A DNA stretch of 64,000 bases from a virus, in the IMG/VR virus record IMGVR_UViG_3300008459_000033, positions 1 through 64,000 of that record. One strand, given 5' to 3'. Under the pieces are notes generated by a model. It was given only the letters and a program-made list of their open reading frames with translations, was not told the origin of the DNA and did no database searches. Positions 48,402 to 56,067 of this stretch are shown piece by piece. The position numbers and the translations under genes are program-made. The first letter of the stretch is position 1. The number at the start of each line of letters is the position of its first letter.

Positions 48402-48793
48402 AACTGTTATTAGTACGTGGCTTGCCAGGATCTGGCAAGTCCACTATTGCAAAAAACTTAATTGGTTACTACTATCATGTAGAAACTGATATGTTCTGGA
48501 TGCAGGACGGTGAGTATAAGTGGGATGCTAGTCGACTAGGCGAAGCTCACGCATGGTGTTTGAATCGCACTCGCGAACTTATGACCACAGGATTCTCACC
48601 TGTTGTTAGCAACACGTTTACTACTATCAAAGAAATGCGCCCGTATTTTGATCTTGCCAAAGAATTTGATATTGTTCCAACTGTAATAGTTGTACAAAAT
48701 GAATGGGGCAATGTGCATAATGTTCCGGAAGAAACTTTGGCTAAAATGAAGGCACGATTCCAATTTGATATCTCGGAGTTATTCAATGTTTAA
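48398..48793 (+). CDS. Polynucleotide 5'-kinase-like protein
   Basis: A 131-residue protein. 'GLPGSGKST' (8-16) is the Walker A motif; 'ETDMFW' carries the Asp that activates the 5'-OH in T4 Pnkp-type kinases, and 'VVSNTFTT' follows. The C-terminal phosphatase domain of T4 Pnkp is missing. It overlaps the RNA ligase gene by 8 nt. Together they would phosphorylate and seal cleaved RNA. Confidence 0.8.
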   Translation: MKLLLVRGLPGSGKSTIAKNLIGYYYHVETDMFWMQDGEYKWDASRLGEAHAWCLNRTRELMTTGFSPVVSNTFTTIKEMRPYFDLAKEFDIVPTVIVVQNEWGNVHNVPEETLAKMKARFQFDISELFNV

Positions 48794-49673
48794 AGATGAG
48801 TTAAAAGAATATGTAGAAACTAGCGGCTTAGTCAACATGCGAGAGTGTGGCGATGGTATCTACGTACTGAAGTACAAGAAGAGAGTGTTCTACGATAACT
48901 TGTGGAACGAGTACATTGCTGAATGCCGCGGTAGTATTGTAGACAAGGATTTCAACTTGGTTGCTTATCCATTCACAAAGATCTACAACTACGGCATTGA
49001 AAAGGAAGCACCAGTGCTTACCCCAGATACCAAGGTAACTGCTTTCCGCAAAGTCAACGGCTTCATGGTTGCTTGTACATTGCATAACGGTAAACTGTTA
49101 GTGTCTACTACTGGTAGCACAGACAGCGACTATGTTAACATGGCACGTGAGCTAATTGACGAAGCAAAGTATCTAGACCTGTGCTCACGCTGGAAAGGGT
49201 ATACTTTTATGTTTGAGTGCGTTCACAAAAACGACCCACATATCGTTCCTGAAAAGGAAGGTATGTATATTCTAGGATATCGCGAAAACAAATGGAACAC
49301 ACATGTTGAACATGATCCATTCATGTTAATGGAAATGGGTCGTGTGCTCGATTGCTTTGTGCCAGAAAGTGTAACAACTAACATGGCACGAGTAGAACAA
49401 ATGGCCAAAGAATGTAGTCACGAAGGTTATGTATTCTATACCAACGAAGGTGTAAGTGCTAAGATCAAGTCACCATACTACTTGACTTCAAAGTGGGTCG
49501 CTCGCAATCCGCGGACAGATAAGTTAGTAGACTTGAATAAAGACATCAAGCACAACATTGACGAAGAGTACTATCCACTAATTGATGCAATTCGTGCTAA
49601 CATTGTTGAGTATACTGCCATGAATGAACAGGCTCGCTTGTCATGGGTTCGAAACTATTTGGAGGATGTATGA
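48786..49673 (+). CDS. T4 Rnl1-like RNA ligase
   Basis: A 295-residue protein from ATG 48786. 'FRKVNGFM' places the adenylated Lys89 in motif I (KxNG). 'YTFMFECVH' (motif III), 'EGYVFY' (213-218, motif IV) and 'AKIKSP' (225-230, motif V) follow, with 'ECRGSIVD' upstream as in Rnl1. It is shorter than T4 Rnl1 (374 residues), mainly at the C-terminus that gives tRNA specificity. It would repair tRNAs cut by host anticodon nucleases. Confidence 0.87.
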   Translation: MFKDELKEYVETSGLVNMRECGDGIYVLKYKKRVFYDNLWNEYIAECRGSIVDKDFNLVAYPFTKIYNYGIEKEAPVLTPDTKVTAFRKVNGFMVACTLHNGKLLVSTTGSTDSDYVNMARELIDEAKYLDLCSRWKGYTFMFECVHKNDPHIVPEKEGMYILGYRENKWNTHVEHDPFMLMEMGRVLDCFVPESVTTNMARVEQMAKECSHEGYVFYTNEGVSAKIKSPYYLTSKWVARNPRTDKLVDLNKDIKHNIDEEYYPLIDAIRANIVEYTAMNEQARLSWVRNYLEDV

Positions 49674-49855
49674 TTGATGAAAGTCATTTACCTGTAGCAG
49701 AACAAAGTCTAGTCTTTCGTTTGCGTAAGCGAGCAGAGATTCGTAGACAAAACAAAGATCGCAAAAGTGTTCAAGAGGGTGCCAACGATCGCATCTCAGA
49801 CCTTCTAGAAGAAGCGGCCAACGAAATTGATAAATTAAACAGTAGATTGGAATAA
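49670..49855 (+). CDS. Small conserved phage protein
   Basis: A 61-residue protein starting in the ATGA overlap with the ligase. 'RLRKRAEIRRQ' and 'NDRISDLLEEAANEID' are a conserved phage pattern, probably two helices. Function unknown. Followed within 3 nt by a strong terminator. Confidence 0.68.
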   Translation: MIDESHLPVAEQSLVFRLRKRAEIRRQNKDRKSVQEGANDRISDLLEEAANEIDKLNSRLE

Positions 49856-49857
49856 TA

Positions 49858-49884
49858 ATAGGGCCTTATGGGCCCTATTTTTTT
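49858..49884 (+). terminator. Rho-independent terminator
   Basis: An 8-bp stem (ATAGGGCC, 49858-49865, with GGCCCTAT, 49871-49878), a 5-nt loop and a run of T ending at 49884. It closes the RNA-repair operon. Confidence 0.88.
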
Positions 49885-49911
49885 GACTTTAATTTATTAC
49901 ACATATATAAT
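49883..49911 (+). promoter_or_regulatory. Sigma70-type promoter directly upstream of a tRNA-like gene
   Basis: TTGACT at 49883-49888, a 17-nt spacer and TATAAT at 49906-49911. The expected start site, about 7 nt after the -10, coincides with the first base of the tRNA-like acceptor at 49918. Confidence 0.82.
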
Positions 49912-49917
49912 AACAAT

Positions 49918-50028
49918 GTGGCCGTGAGTGGAATTGGTAGACCTCCCGCTAGTCCCATAGACTAGAGTGGGGCTGGGGCAAAGTCGTAGACAGCGCCTTT
50001 GTAGGTTCGAAACCTACCGGCCATACCA
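49918..50028 (+). tRNA. Aberrant 111-nt tRNA-like gene
   Basis: Acceptor GTGGCCG/CGGCCAT, a class II-like D arm, T arm GTAGG-TTCGAAA-CCTAC and encoded CCA are clear. The middle is too long: a CTAGT-CCCATAG-ACTAG arm (CAU-like, but with C instead of U33) is flanked by CTCCC and GTGGGG that also pair, then a long variable region. It may be an expanded anticodon arm, an insertion or a non-decoding tRNA mimic. Confidence 0.55.
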
Positions 50029-50055
50029 CATTTTCTATTTGTAGACTAGGTTGTC

Positions 50056-50063
50056 TATAAGTA
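50056..50063 (+). promoter_or_regulatory. Late-type box TATAAGTA
   Basis: TATAAGTA, 26 nt upstream of the histone-like gene; an AAGGA site follows. It is the same octamer as at 24870-24877. Confidence 0.45.
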
Positions 50064-50089
50064 AAAAACATAACTAAGGAACATATAAT

Positions 50090-50284
50090 ATGTCAAATAC
50101 AGTAGAACAACTAAAAGCAGCAATGGAAGCATTCCTTGCAGAAGATAATAAATTCGTAGCAGGTAACGCAGCCGCTGGTACTCGCGCTCGTAAAGCTCTC
50201 CAAGAAGTTGCTAAATTAGTTAAAACTCGTCGCACAGAAATTACAGACGAAAAGAACGCTCGTAAAGAAGCCAAGGCGGCCTAA
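50090..50284 (+). CDS. Histone H1-like (Hc1-type) DNA-binding protein
   Basis: A 64-residue basic helical protein. 'NAAAGTRARKALQEVAKL' matches the core of bacterial/chlamydial histone H1-like Hc1 proteins, followed by a charged 'VKTRRTEITDEKNARK' helix. Likely binds and condenses DNA, perhaps during packaging or host nucleoid takeover. Preceded by a late-type box. Confidence 0.75.
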   Translation: MSNTVEQLKAAMEAFLAEDNKFVAGNAAAGTRARKALQEVAKLVKTRRTEITDEKNARKEAKAA

Positions 50285-50285
50285 C

Positions 50286-50756
50286 ATGAGCCAAGACAAG
50301 ATCGATTACTCCATCGATCTTGGTGATTACGATACCACCAGCTATGCACTTAGTAGCAGTGGTATCGATACAATCACCTTAGATCCTAATACATTTTCAT
50401 CTATAACAAGTTCAACTATTTCGGTCAGTCCAAATTATAATTGGTCAGGAACTAATGGCACGGGCATTTATACAACTACCGGTACTAGCCCTTACATAAT
50501 TAGTAATGGTGGTGGCTACTCAATCAATACTACAACTCCTAGTATACAGGTTAAGGGTGATGCTGAGTTTGATGGTGACATTAAAATGCAAGGTAAGAGT
50601 TTAAATGCCTGGATGGAAATCATGGAACAACGTCTTGCAATACTTGTACCAGATCCAAAGAAACTAGAAAAATTTGAAGCCTTGAAAAAAGCCTATGAAC
50701 ACTACAAAACAATGGAAAGTCTTTGTTTTGAAGAAGAAGTGAAAGAATCTAAATAA
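50286..50756 (+). CDS. Conserved phage structural-type protein
   Basis: A 156-residue protein. The first 90 residues are Ser/Thr/Asn-rich and low-complexity, as in fibre or decoration proteins. The C-terminal 'DIKMQGKSLNAWMEIMEQRL' to 'YEHYKTMESLCF' is a helix pair seen in conserved proteins of aquatic phages. Probably virion-associated; the exact role is unknown. Confidence 0.6.
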   Translation: MSQDKIDYSIDLGDYDTTSYALSSSGIDTITLDPNTFSSITSSTISVSPNYNWSGTNGTGIYTTTGTSPYIISNGGGYSINTTTPSIQVKGDAEFDGDIKMQGKSLNAWMEIMEQRLAILVPDPKKLEKFEALKKAYEHYKTMESLCFEEEVKESK

Positions 50757-51442
50757 TGAATGTACAATTACTCAGCTACAGCCAACCAACAAAACAATTT
50801 GCAGACATGGGCATCGACGATGCACAAGAACTCATCGCGTATTGCGCCCGTGTCTCCAACCCAAGCAACCAACTCAATACAGAGACATCAGAGAAGCTTA
50901 TACGATATCTTGTTAAACACGCACACTGGAGTCCCTTGGAAATGGTTTCAGCCTGTGTTGAAATCACCACAACCAGAGACATTGCCCGACAAATCCTTAG
51001 ACACAGAAGTTTTGCCTTCCAAGAGTTTAGTCAACGATACGCTGACCCTACACAGGATCTTAACTTCGTCACTAGAGAAGCACGATTGCAGGACACCAAA
51101 AACAGACAAAATTCTGTTGAACTGGATCTCACAGACGCTAGCCAAAGAGAGCTTGCACGTTTATGGGAAGAAAAACAACAAGGTGTTATTAGAGCCGCTC
51201 GAGAAGCCTACACTTGGGCTGTCAGTAACGGTCTAGCCAAAGAGCAAGCTCGTGTTGTACTTCCAGAAGGTAATACAGAAAGTCGTGTTTACATGAACGG
51301 AACACTGCGTTCGTGGGTTCACTTTATTGAATTACGTTCGGCAAACGGTACACAAAAAGAACATCAGCTGGTTGCTCTAGCATGTGCCAAAGCCATTGCT
51401 GAAATTTTTCCAATGGCAGAATCACTAACCAATCATGGATGA
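50756..51442 (+). CDS. thyX: Flavin-dependent thymidylate synthase ThyX
   Basis: A 228-residue protein. 'RHRSFAFQEFSQRY' (82-95) is the ThyX signature (RHRxxS...SQRY). 'HWSPLEMV' near the N-terminus and the C-terminal 'LRSWVHFIELR' are also diagnostic. It makes dTMP from dUMP using methylene-tetrahydrofolate and FAD, boosting nucleotide supply for replication. Common in marine phages. Confidence 0.95.
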   Translation: MNVQLLSYSQPTKQFADMGIDDAQELIAYCARVSNPSNQLNTETSEKLIRYLVKHAHWSPLEMVSACVEITTTRDIARQILRHRSFAFQEFSQRYADPTQDLNFVTREARLQDTKNRQNSVELDLTDASQRELARLWEEKQQGVIRAAREAYTWAVSNGLAKEQARVVLPEGNTESRVYMNGTLRSWVHFIELRSANGTQKEHQLVALACAKAIAEIFPMAESLTNHG

Positions 51443-51815
51443 TAATCTCAAAGACTTCTGTAACAATTACGAAGTCAAAGTTGTAAATGATACCCAGCGT
51501 TATGCTAGATATCGCCGTCCTACTTTTTTTTCTTACGAACACGATGCTAGTTTAATTCGTAATGATTTGATGGATCTTCAAACTGAAAAATTGTATACAG
51601 TTCAAATTCCAGAAAGTAGACTAAAAACATTAGTCGAAATGGAAAAACGTTTTATGAATCACCGAGACGATCCCGGCATTAGAGACATGTTTGAAACTCT
51701 AATGGATAAAGAACGTGAAGAAGCCCATTACAGGCATACCAACGAAGCTGTTAAAAAAGCCTATGAGCAGTATAGTATCATGTTAAATCTAGCAGGCTAT
51801 CAAAGGAAATTTTAA
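51435..51815 (+). CDS. Conserved phage protein of unknown function
   Basis: A 126-residue soluble protein overlapping thyX by 8 nt. Helical C-terminal half ('MFETLMDKEREEAHYRHTNE'). No domain recognised. It ends in TAATG. Confidence 0.6.
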   Translation: MDDNLKDFCNNYEVKVVNDTQRYARYRRPTFFSYEHDASLIRNDLMDLQTEKLYTVQIPESRLKTLVEMEKRFMNHRDDPGIRDMFETLMDKEREEAHYRHTNEAVKKAYEQYSIMLNLAGYQRKF

Positions 51816-52165
51816 TGAATAGCGTACAGATATTATCTGCTTGTCTAGCATGGCTAGTTTTAATAGGGTTAGTATATCGTCATATTACCTTTACTAAAAT
51901 TAAAGAATGCTATAGCATGTGGTTTACAAAGGAATACTGGACCGACTACAATATTGTAGAGTTTGCTAGTTGGGCGGCTAAGGCCATAATCATTGTTCCT
52001 GGCTTGATATTTGGTATACAAATTTGGTGGCTGTACTTCTTTACACTGGCAACTAGTCTTACACTTATTTGGGCCAGTGAAAAGAAACTATTACCGACGT
52101 TAGTGGGATTCAACACCATTTGGGTTTGGATTAGTTGCATGGTACTAGCCCAGCATCTTGTTTAA
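51815..52165 (+). CDS. Integral membrane protein, 3-4 segments
   Basis: A 116-residue protein with hydrophobic helices near residues 3-20, 52-70, 72-86 and 93-113. No conserved motif that I can name. Last gene of the thyX unit, followed by a consensus promoter. Confidence 0.65.
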   Translation: MNSVQILSACLAWLVLIGLVYRHITFTKIKECYSMWFTKEYWTDYNIVEFASWAAKAIIIVPGLIFGIQIWWLYFFTLATSLTLIWASEKKLLPTLVGFNTIWVWISCMVLAQHLV

Positions 52166-52185
52166 TCATTCAAAAACCAACTGTA

Positions 52186-52214
52186 TTGACACATTTATAA
52201 ACAGATAGTATAAT
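52186..52214 (+). promoter_or_regulatory. Sigma70-type promoter, perfect consensus
   Basis: TTGACA at 52186-52191, a 17-nt spacer and TATAAT at 52209-52214. AAAGGA precedes the ATG at 52236. Confidence 0.87.
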
Positions 52215-52235
52215 TACATTTACAAAGGATTAGAA

Positions 52236-53087
52236 ATGAGTCGATCGCATTATTGGACATGCAGTAAGTTTGCAGACTGGCTTCGTGGTACTACTAAACT
52301 TAAATGTGGCACTAGCGAGGAATGGAACGAATGGGAAAAACGAGCAAAAGCAGATTATCCGGTTCGTTGGTGGCTGGCTGAAGAAGGGCTTGACTATCTA
52401 CAAAAGATAGTGTATTATCCCACAGATAAACTTTATGACGTTAAGTATTACATTAATAATCGCTGGATTACTCGTACTCATGCTCTTACGGCCCATCCTC
52501 GAGACATACAGCCTGGTCACTGGTGTGATGTTGGCAATCGCTTCCTTCCTTGTCTTTTCAATGAGCTTGTGGATTTTGTTGAAGTAGAACAAGCATGGAG
52601 TCACATTGCCTGGGGCAGTGAAGAAGATAAAGCAAAGTATAAGGCACCGTTCTGGGCAACTGGTTGGTTCCGTTGGAGAACATGGCGTTGTCCACAAGCT
52701 GGTCTAGACCATCTTAATTGGGCTATGACTTTGACTAATACTGATTGGTGTGAACCGGGCCACAAAGACTACGGCAAGCCAACTGGTCAAGCACTTAGAG
52801 CCAAGGAAATTAAAGAGCTGTATGTATGGTGGACTACCGTATATCCTAACCGCAAAGATCCACATGAGTTAAGCGGTTGGAACGAGTTTTGCGATCGACG
52901 TAGGCAAGCAGCCAAAGCAGATGGCAATGATAGTTTTTGGGCAAGTATGAACGACAAAACCCCAGCTGAGCGTAAAGAAAGTACTCGCATACTTAAACTG
53001 TGTCAGAAGATTGAAAAAGAACAAAGTGACGAAGATGAAGCTATGATGATCCGATTAATTAAAGCACGAGATTCGCTATGGACCTAA
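52236..53087 (+). CDS. Conserved Trp-rich phage protein
   Basis: A 283-residue protein starting 'SRSHYWTCSKFADWLRG'. It is rich in Trp and charged residues and resembles conserved hypothetical proteins of large aquatic phages. No catalytic motif recognised. First gene of a four-gene coupled unit expressed from a consensus promoter, hence probably early. Confidence 0.68.
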   Translation: MSRSHYWTCSKFADWLRGTTKLKCGTSEEWNEWEKRAKADYPVRWWLAEEGLDYLQKIVYYPTDKLYDVKYYINNRWITRTHALTAHPRDIQPGHWCDVGNRFLPCLFNELVDFVEVEQAWSHIAWGSEEDKAKYKAPFWATGWFRWRTWRCPQAGLDHLNWAMTLTNTDWCEPGHKDYGKPTGQALRAKEIKELYVWWTTVYPNRKDPHELSGWNEFCDRRRQAAKADGNDSFWASMNDKTPAERKESTRILKLCQKIEKEQSDEDEAMMIRLIKARDSLWT

Positions 53088-53281
53088 ACGTAGTAAAGGT
53101 TAAATGGAATCACGAACAAAGTAGCATTTGGTGGAATGAAACCTGCGCTATGATTTTAGAAAAATTTGGATTACCGGGTAATAGATACATAACTAAATCG
53201 ACTGAAAACGACATGGATTTTGTTTTTAATGATGTTAATGATGCTACAATGTGTAGATTATATATAAGCGAAAGACTATGA
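53078..53281 (+). CDS. Short conserved phage protein (LKW-family relative)
   Basis: A 67-residue protein. 'VKVKWNHEQSSIWWNETC' is a conserved N-terminus, and 'FVFNDVNDATMCRLYISE' at the C-terminus resembles the 'F.F...DA..F' motif of the small proteins at 826-3088. It overlaps both neighbours. Function unknown. Confidence 0.65.
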   Translation: MDLNVVKVKWNHEQSSIWWNETCAMILEKFGLPGNRYITKSTENDMDFVFNDVNDATMCRLYISERL

Positions 53282-53565
53282 AATCAATTAAAGAAAAAAC
53301 ATTTGAAGAACTAACATCTGATGATTGCAAAGAACTAAAGGTCGAGTTTGCACCTGGTTGTTTTGACACATTTGACGGCACCCAAGAAGAGCTAGATGGT
53401 CTTATTGCCGAAATACAAGCAGCAATTAAAGATGGATCTATTTTAGAAAATTCTCGTCCGCTTGATGTTGATAAACTAATGGACGAAGATCCGGAACTTG
53501 CATATCATATTGCTGCCACATTAGGTGCAATTGATGATAATACTCCTAAACGTACACTACAATGA
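53278..53565 (+). CDS. Conserved phage protein ('FAPGCFDTFDGTQEEL')
   Basis: A 95-residue acidic protein. The 'FAPGCFDTFDGTQEELDGL' block is a conserved pattern of aquatic phage hypothetical proteins. Coupled by ATGA to both neighbours. Function unknown. Confidence 0.65.
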   Translation: MKSIKEKTFEELTSDDCKELKVEFAPGCFDTFDGTQEELDGLIAEIQAAIKDGSILENSRPLDVDKLMDEDPELAYHIAATLGAIDDNTPKRTLQ

Positions 53566-54035
53566 AATCTGAAACTCCAGCAGAAGGTATTTTGAAACGC
53601 AGCGACTTCGGTGATAGTAAATTCTATCAAGTTGTCTGTGGCTGTGGTCAAGAGCATCACGACCATACAGTTGAAGTCGAAGCTGCTGATACAGGTATCA
53701 ACGTAAACATCTATGCTACAGCTAAAACAAATTATTGGTCAGAGACTTTTAAAAAGCGATTTGATATCGACAATAGTTGGCAACAAGAGTTTGATTGGTT
53801 CTGGAAAGATCTAGTCAACGGACTAGTTACTAGACTTAAAGTAACTTGGCAACTTTGGACAACAGGTGCTGTTAAAGTTGAAACAACTATTGCAATGTCA
53901 GAGCAGCAGGCTCTTAATTATGCAGAAATATTGAAATCTGCAATTAAAGATGTTAAACAATTTCAAAAAGAACGCACCTCCAGCGTTGAAAACAAACAGG
54001 CACTCAAAGCAGCAGCCAACCAAGACTGTGTCTAA
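53562..54035 (+). CDS. Phage protein of unknown function
   Basis: A 157-residue protein. The N-terminal 'VCGCGQEHHDHTVEVEA' could bind a metal, and the remainder looks like a beta sandwich followed by a helix. No family recognised. It overlaps the next gene's likely GTG start by 8 nt. Confidence 0.6.
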   Translation: MKSETPAEGILKRSDFGDSKFYQVVCGCGQEHHDHTVEVEAADTGINVNIYATAKTNYWSETFKKRFDIDNSWQQEFDWFWKDLVNGLVTRLKVTWQLWTTGAVKVETTIAMSEQQALNYAEILKSAIKDVKQFQKERTSSVENKQALKAAANQDCV

Positions 54036-54570
54036 TATTTCCAAGAGTCCGGACCGATATACCTTTCAAGCCGAAGGGTATCGCAAACGCATGGCAGAAG
54101 AAACTGATCCGGAAAAGATTAAGTCAGCACAACTCATGCTTGATTATTATGCAAAATGGAAAGAAGAAGCTGACGCAAGAACACTCGATCCATGTTGGCA
54201 AGAAGACAACATGGAGTATGATCTACGAACATGTGCGTGGATGCTGGACAAAGTTCGCGGCAGTGATAGATATGCTCAAAATCTCTATGCTGCAATATGT
54301 AACAATGACTTTCAAAAACATGCAGTAATTCCTATTCTTTCTAATAAGACCTGGAGTGCTAGCTGGCGTCATGCCGGAGGCATTGTAGCCGACATGCAAG
54401 GCAAAGGCGACTACATCGATTGGTATTGCAGTGGTATAGGTGAAGGGCTAGGCAACGGTGATCCTGAACGTGTCAAAGGATATGTCCCCGAAAGCGTTGT
54501 TACTGAGGAAGTAAAATTAGATTTAAAAGAGCTAGGCTGGTCAGTCATAGACTCTGATAGAGAAGATTAA
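54028..54570 (+). CDS. Conserved phage protein of unknown function
   Basis: A 180-residue protein. The GTG at 54028 is chosen because upstream in-frame sequence only shadows the previous gene. 'VKGYVPESVVTEEVKLDLKE' near the C-terminus is a conserved phage tail. The middle holds 'SWRHAGGIVADMQGKGDY'. Function unknown. Confidence 0.6.
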   Translation: MSNISKSPDRYTFQAEGYRKRMAEETDPEKIKSAQLMLDYYAKWKEEADARTLDPCWQEDNMEYDLRTCAWMLDKVRGSDRYAQNLYAAICNNDFQKHAVIPILSNKTWSASWRHAGGIVADMQGKGDYIDWYCSGIGEGLGNGDPERVKGYVPESVVTEEVKLDLKELGWSVIDSDRED

Positions 54571-54589
54571 GGAGATAAGGTAAACCAAA

Positions 54590-54784
54590 ATGACTTGGGA
54601 ATTCTACGAAGTATGGGCCGAGGACGAAGACGGCCACGAAGAACTAATTGAAACGACACAAAGTCGTACTGAAGCCGTGGCATTGGCAAAAAGCAGTCTC
54701 ACTGAAGATTTCATTTCGACTGTTGTATATCAAGAAAACGAAGATGGCGATTTAAAAGAAATAGAACGGATATATCGAGATTGA
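54590..54784 (+). CDS. Small acidic phage protein
   Basis: A 64-residue protein starting MTWEFYEVWAED, with a purine-rich AAGGAGATAAGG upstream. It is very acidic. Its stop overlaps the -35 of the next promoter. No family recognised. Confidence 0.6.
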   Translation: MTWEFYEVWAEDEDGHEELIETTQSRTEAVALAKSSLTEDFISTVVYQENEDGDLKEIERIYRD

Positions 54785-54809
54785 CAAATCTAAATCAACC
54801 ATGTTAAAG
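54781..54809 (+). promoter_or_regulatory. Sigma70-type promoter, weak -10
   Basis: TTGACA at 54781-54786, a 17-nt spacer and TTAAAG at 54804-54809, upstream of the gene at 54844. Confidence 0.6.
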
Positions 54810-54843
54810 TCTATTCAGTTACATACACTGACAGGAGAGCATT

Positions 54844-56019
54844 ATGGCAACAACAAAATCTAAAATAGCAATTCGTGAAAATTCAAAGCGTGATCCGAGC
54901 CCTGATTGGTCAGGACACGAAACATGGGATACAAATAAGTTTTTAAAACAATTCTATGTGTCCATGGAATGGTATCGTTTGGAAACTTCTGTAAAAGATC
55001 TAAAGCCTAAAGTTATTAATTGGATGGCAGCAAACGAATATACAAAAACAGAGATTGCTGAATTTAAGAAAACCAAAGATAATCGTTGTCCTCTTACTGT
55101 TGGTGCAATTGCAGCAAATCTTTTGCGAGGCATGCCTGTAGTTCGTGCAGATTGGAATCAGGGTCGAAGCACTGAAACATGGCTACGCAATGCAATTTCT
55201 AAAATTGTCGACGAAGGCAAGTATGATGCAGATGAGGCAGACGAAGCAGCAGTTGTTGATGCTAACAAGCCTGCAGTCTATGTTCCGTCAATTCAAGAAC
55301 GTGTTAAAGAAGCTAGTTTTAAAATGACCGAAGAGATCGAAACTGCACTAGAAGCATTTTCTGCAGATCCAGAGGCATTTGATCCCAAGGCGTTTAAGGT
55401 ACTTAATTTGCTTAAAGGTAAAGAAGCCAAAGCGGCTCATGCTCGCATTATCAAAGGCTGTTACGAAAGACAATACAACGAGTTAGTTGAAGTAGCTACT
55501 ACCAAAGACGAGCAATTAAAAGAAGGCTACAGTCACATAAGCAAAGTTAATCTAAAAAAGATTACAGCGTTTTATAATGAGATTTTAACAGCTTGTGACA
55601 TGCTGATGCAGGAAGCTAAGATTAATCGTGTTCCAAGAAAAACAAAAACAGTAAGTCGCGATAAGTTAGTTGCAAAACTCAAATATGCCAAAGCAAATGA
55701 ACCACTGAAGTTGGTCAGTATTAATCCGGTAGACATTATTGGTAGCAAAGAGCTTTGGGTGTTTAATACTAAATCTAGAAAATTAGGCAAATATATTGCC
55801 GGAGAGTTTCATGATTTGGGTGTTAAAGGAACTACAATTACTGGCTTTGACGAATTCAAAAGTGTACAAAAAACACTGCGTAAGCCAGAAGATCAGCTTA
55901 AAGAATTCAAAGCAGCAGGTAAGGTACAGTTGCGTAAGTTCTTAGAAGATATCAAAGCAGTGGATATCAAGCTAAATGGGCGTATTAGCGAAGAAGTGAT
56001 CCTGCTTAAAGCAGCATAA
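54844..56019 (+). CDS. Conserved phage protein, possibly virion-related
   Basis: A 391-residue soluble protein. The N-terminal 'DWSGHETWDTNKFLKQF' and later 'ELWVFNTKSRKLGKYI' are blocks I associate with conserved hypothetical proteins of T4-like aquatic phages. The central 150 residues are helical and charged. A strong GGAGAG site precedes the ATG. Function unknown. Confidence 0.65.
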   Translation: MATTKSKIAIRENSKRDPSPDWSGHETWDTNKFLKQFYVSMEWYRLETSVKDLKPKVINWMAANEYTKTEIAEFKKTKDNRCPLTVGAIAANLLRGMPVVRADWNQGRSTETWLRNAISKIVDEGKYDADEADEAAVVDANKPAVYVPSIQERVKEASFKMTEEIETALEAFSADPEAFDPKAFKVLNLLKGKEAKAAHARIIKGCYERQYNELVEVATTKDEQLKEGYSHISKVNLKKITAFYNEILTACDMLMQEAKINRVPRKTKTVSRDKLVAKLKYAKANEPLKLVSINPVDIIGSKELWVFNTKSRKLGKYIAGEFHDLGVKGTTITGFDEFKSVQKTLRKPEDQLKEFKAAGKVQLRKFLEDIKAVDIKLNGRISEEVILLKAA

Positions 56020-56037
56020 TCAATTCAAAAACGGGCG

Positions 56038-56045
56038 GATAAATA
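56038..56045 (+). promoter_or_regulatory. T4-late-type promoter box GATAAATA
   Basis: GATAAATA at 56038-56045, 22 nt before the large fibre gene, followed by a TAGGAG ribosome-binding site. Confidence 0.65.
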
Positions 56046-56067
56046 CTCTAAATAGGAGTGTTTATCC

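Noticed and set aside
49918-50028. tRNA-Sec
   Set aside because: The locus is long and has an extended arm, but no UCA anticodon or eight-pair acceptor is present and no selenocysteine genes are seen.
50760-51236. An alternative-frame ORF inside thyX
   Set aside because: It overlaps the unmistakable ThyX reading frame and has no family resemblance of its own.
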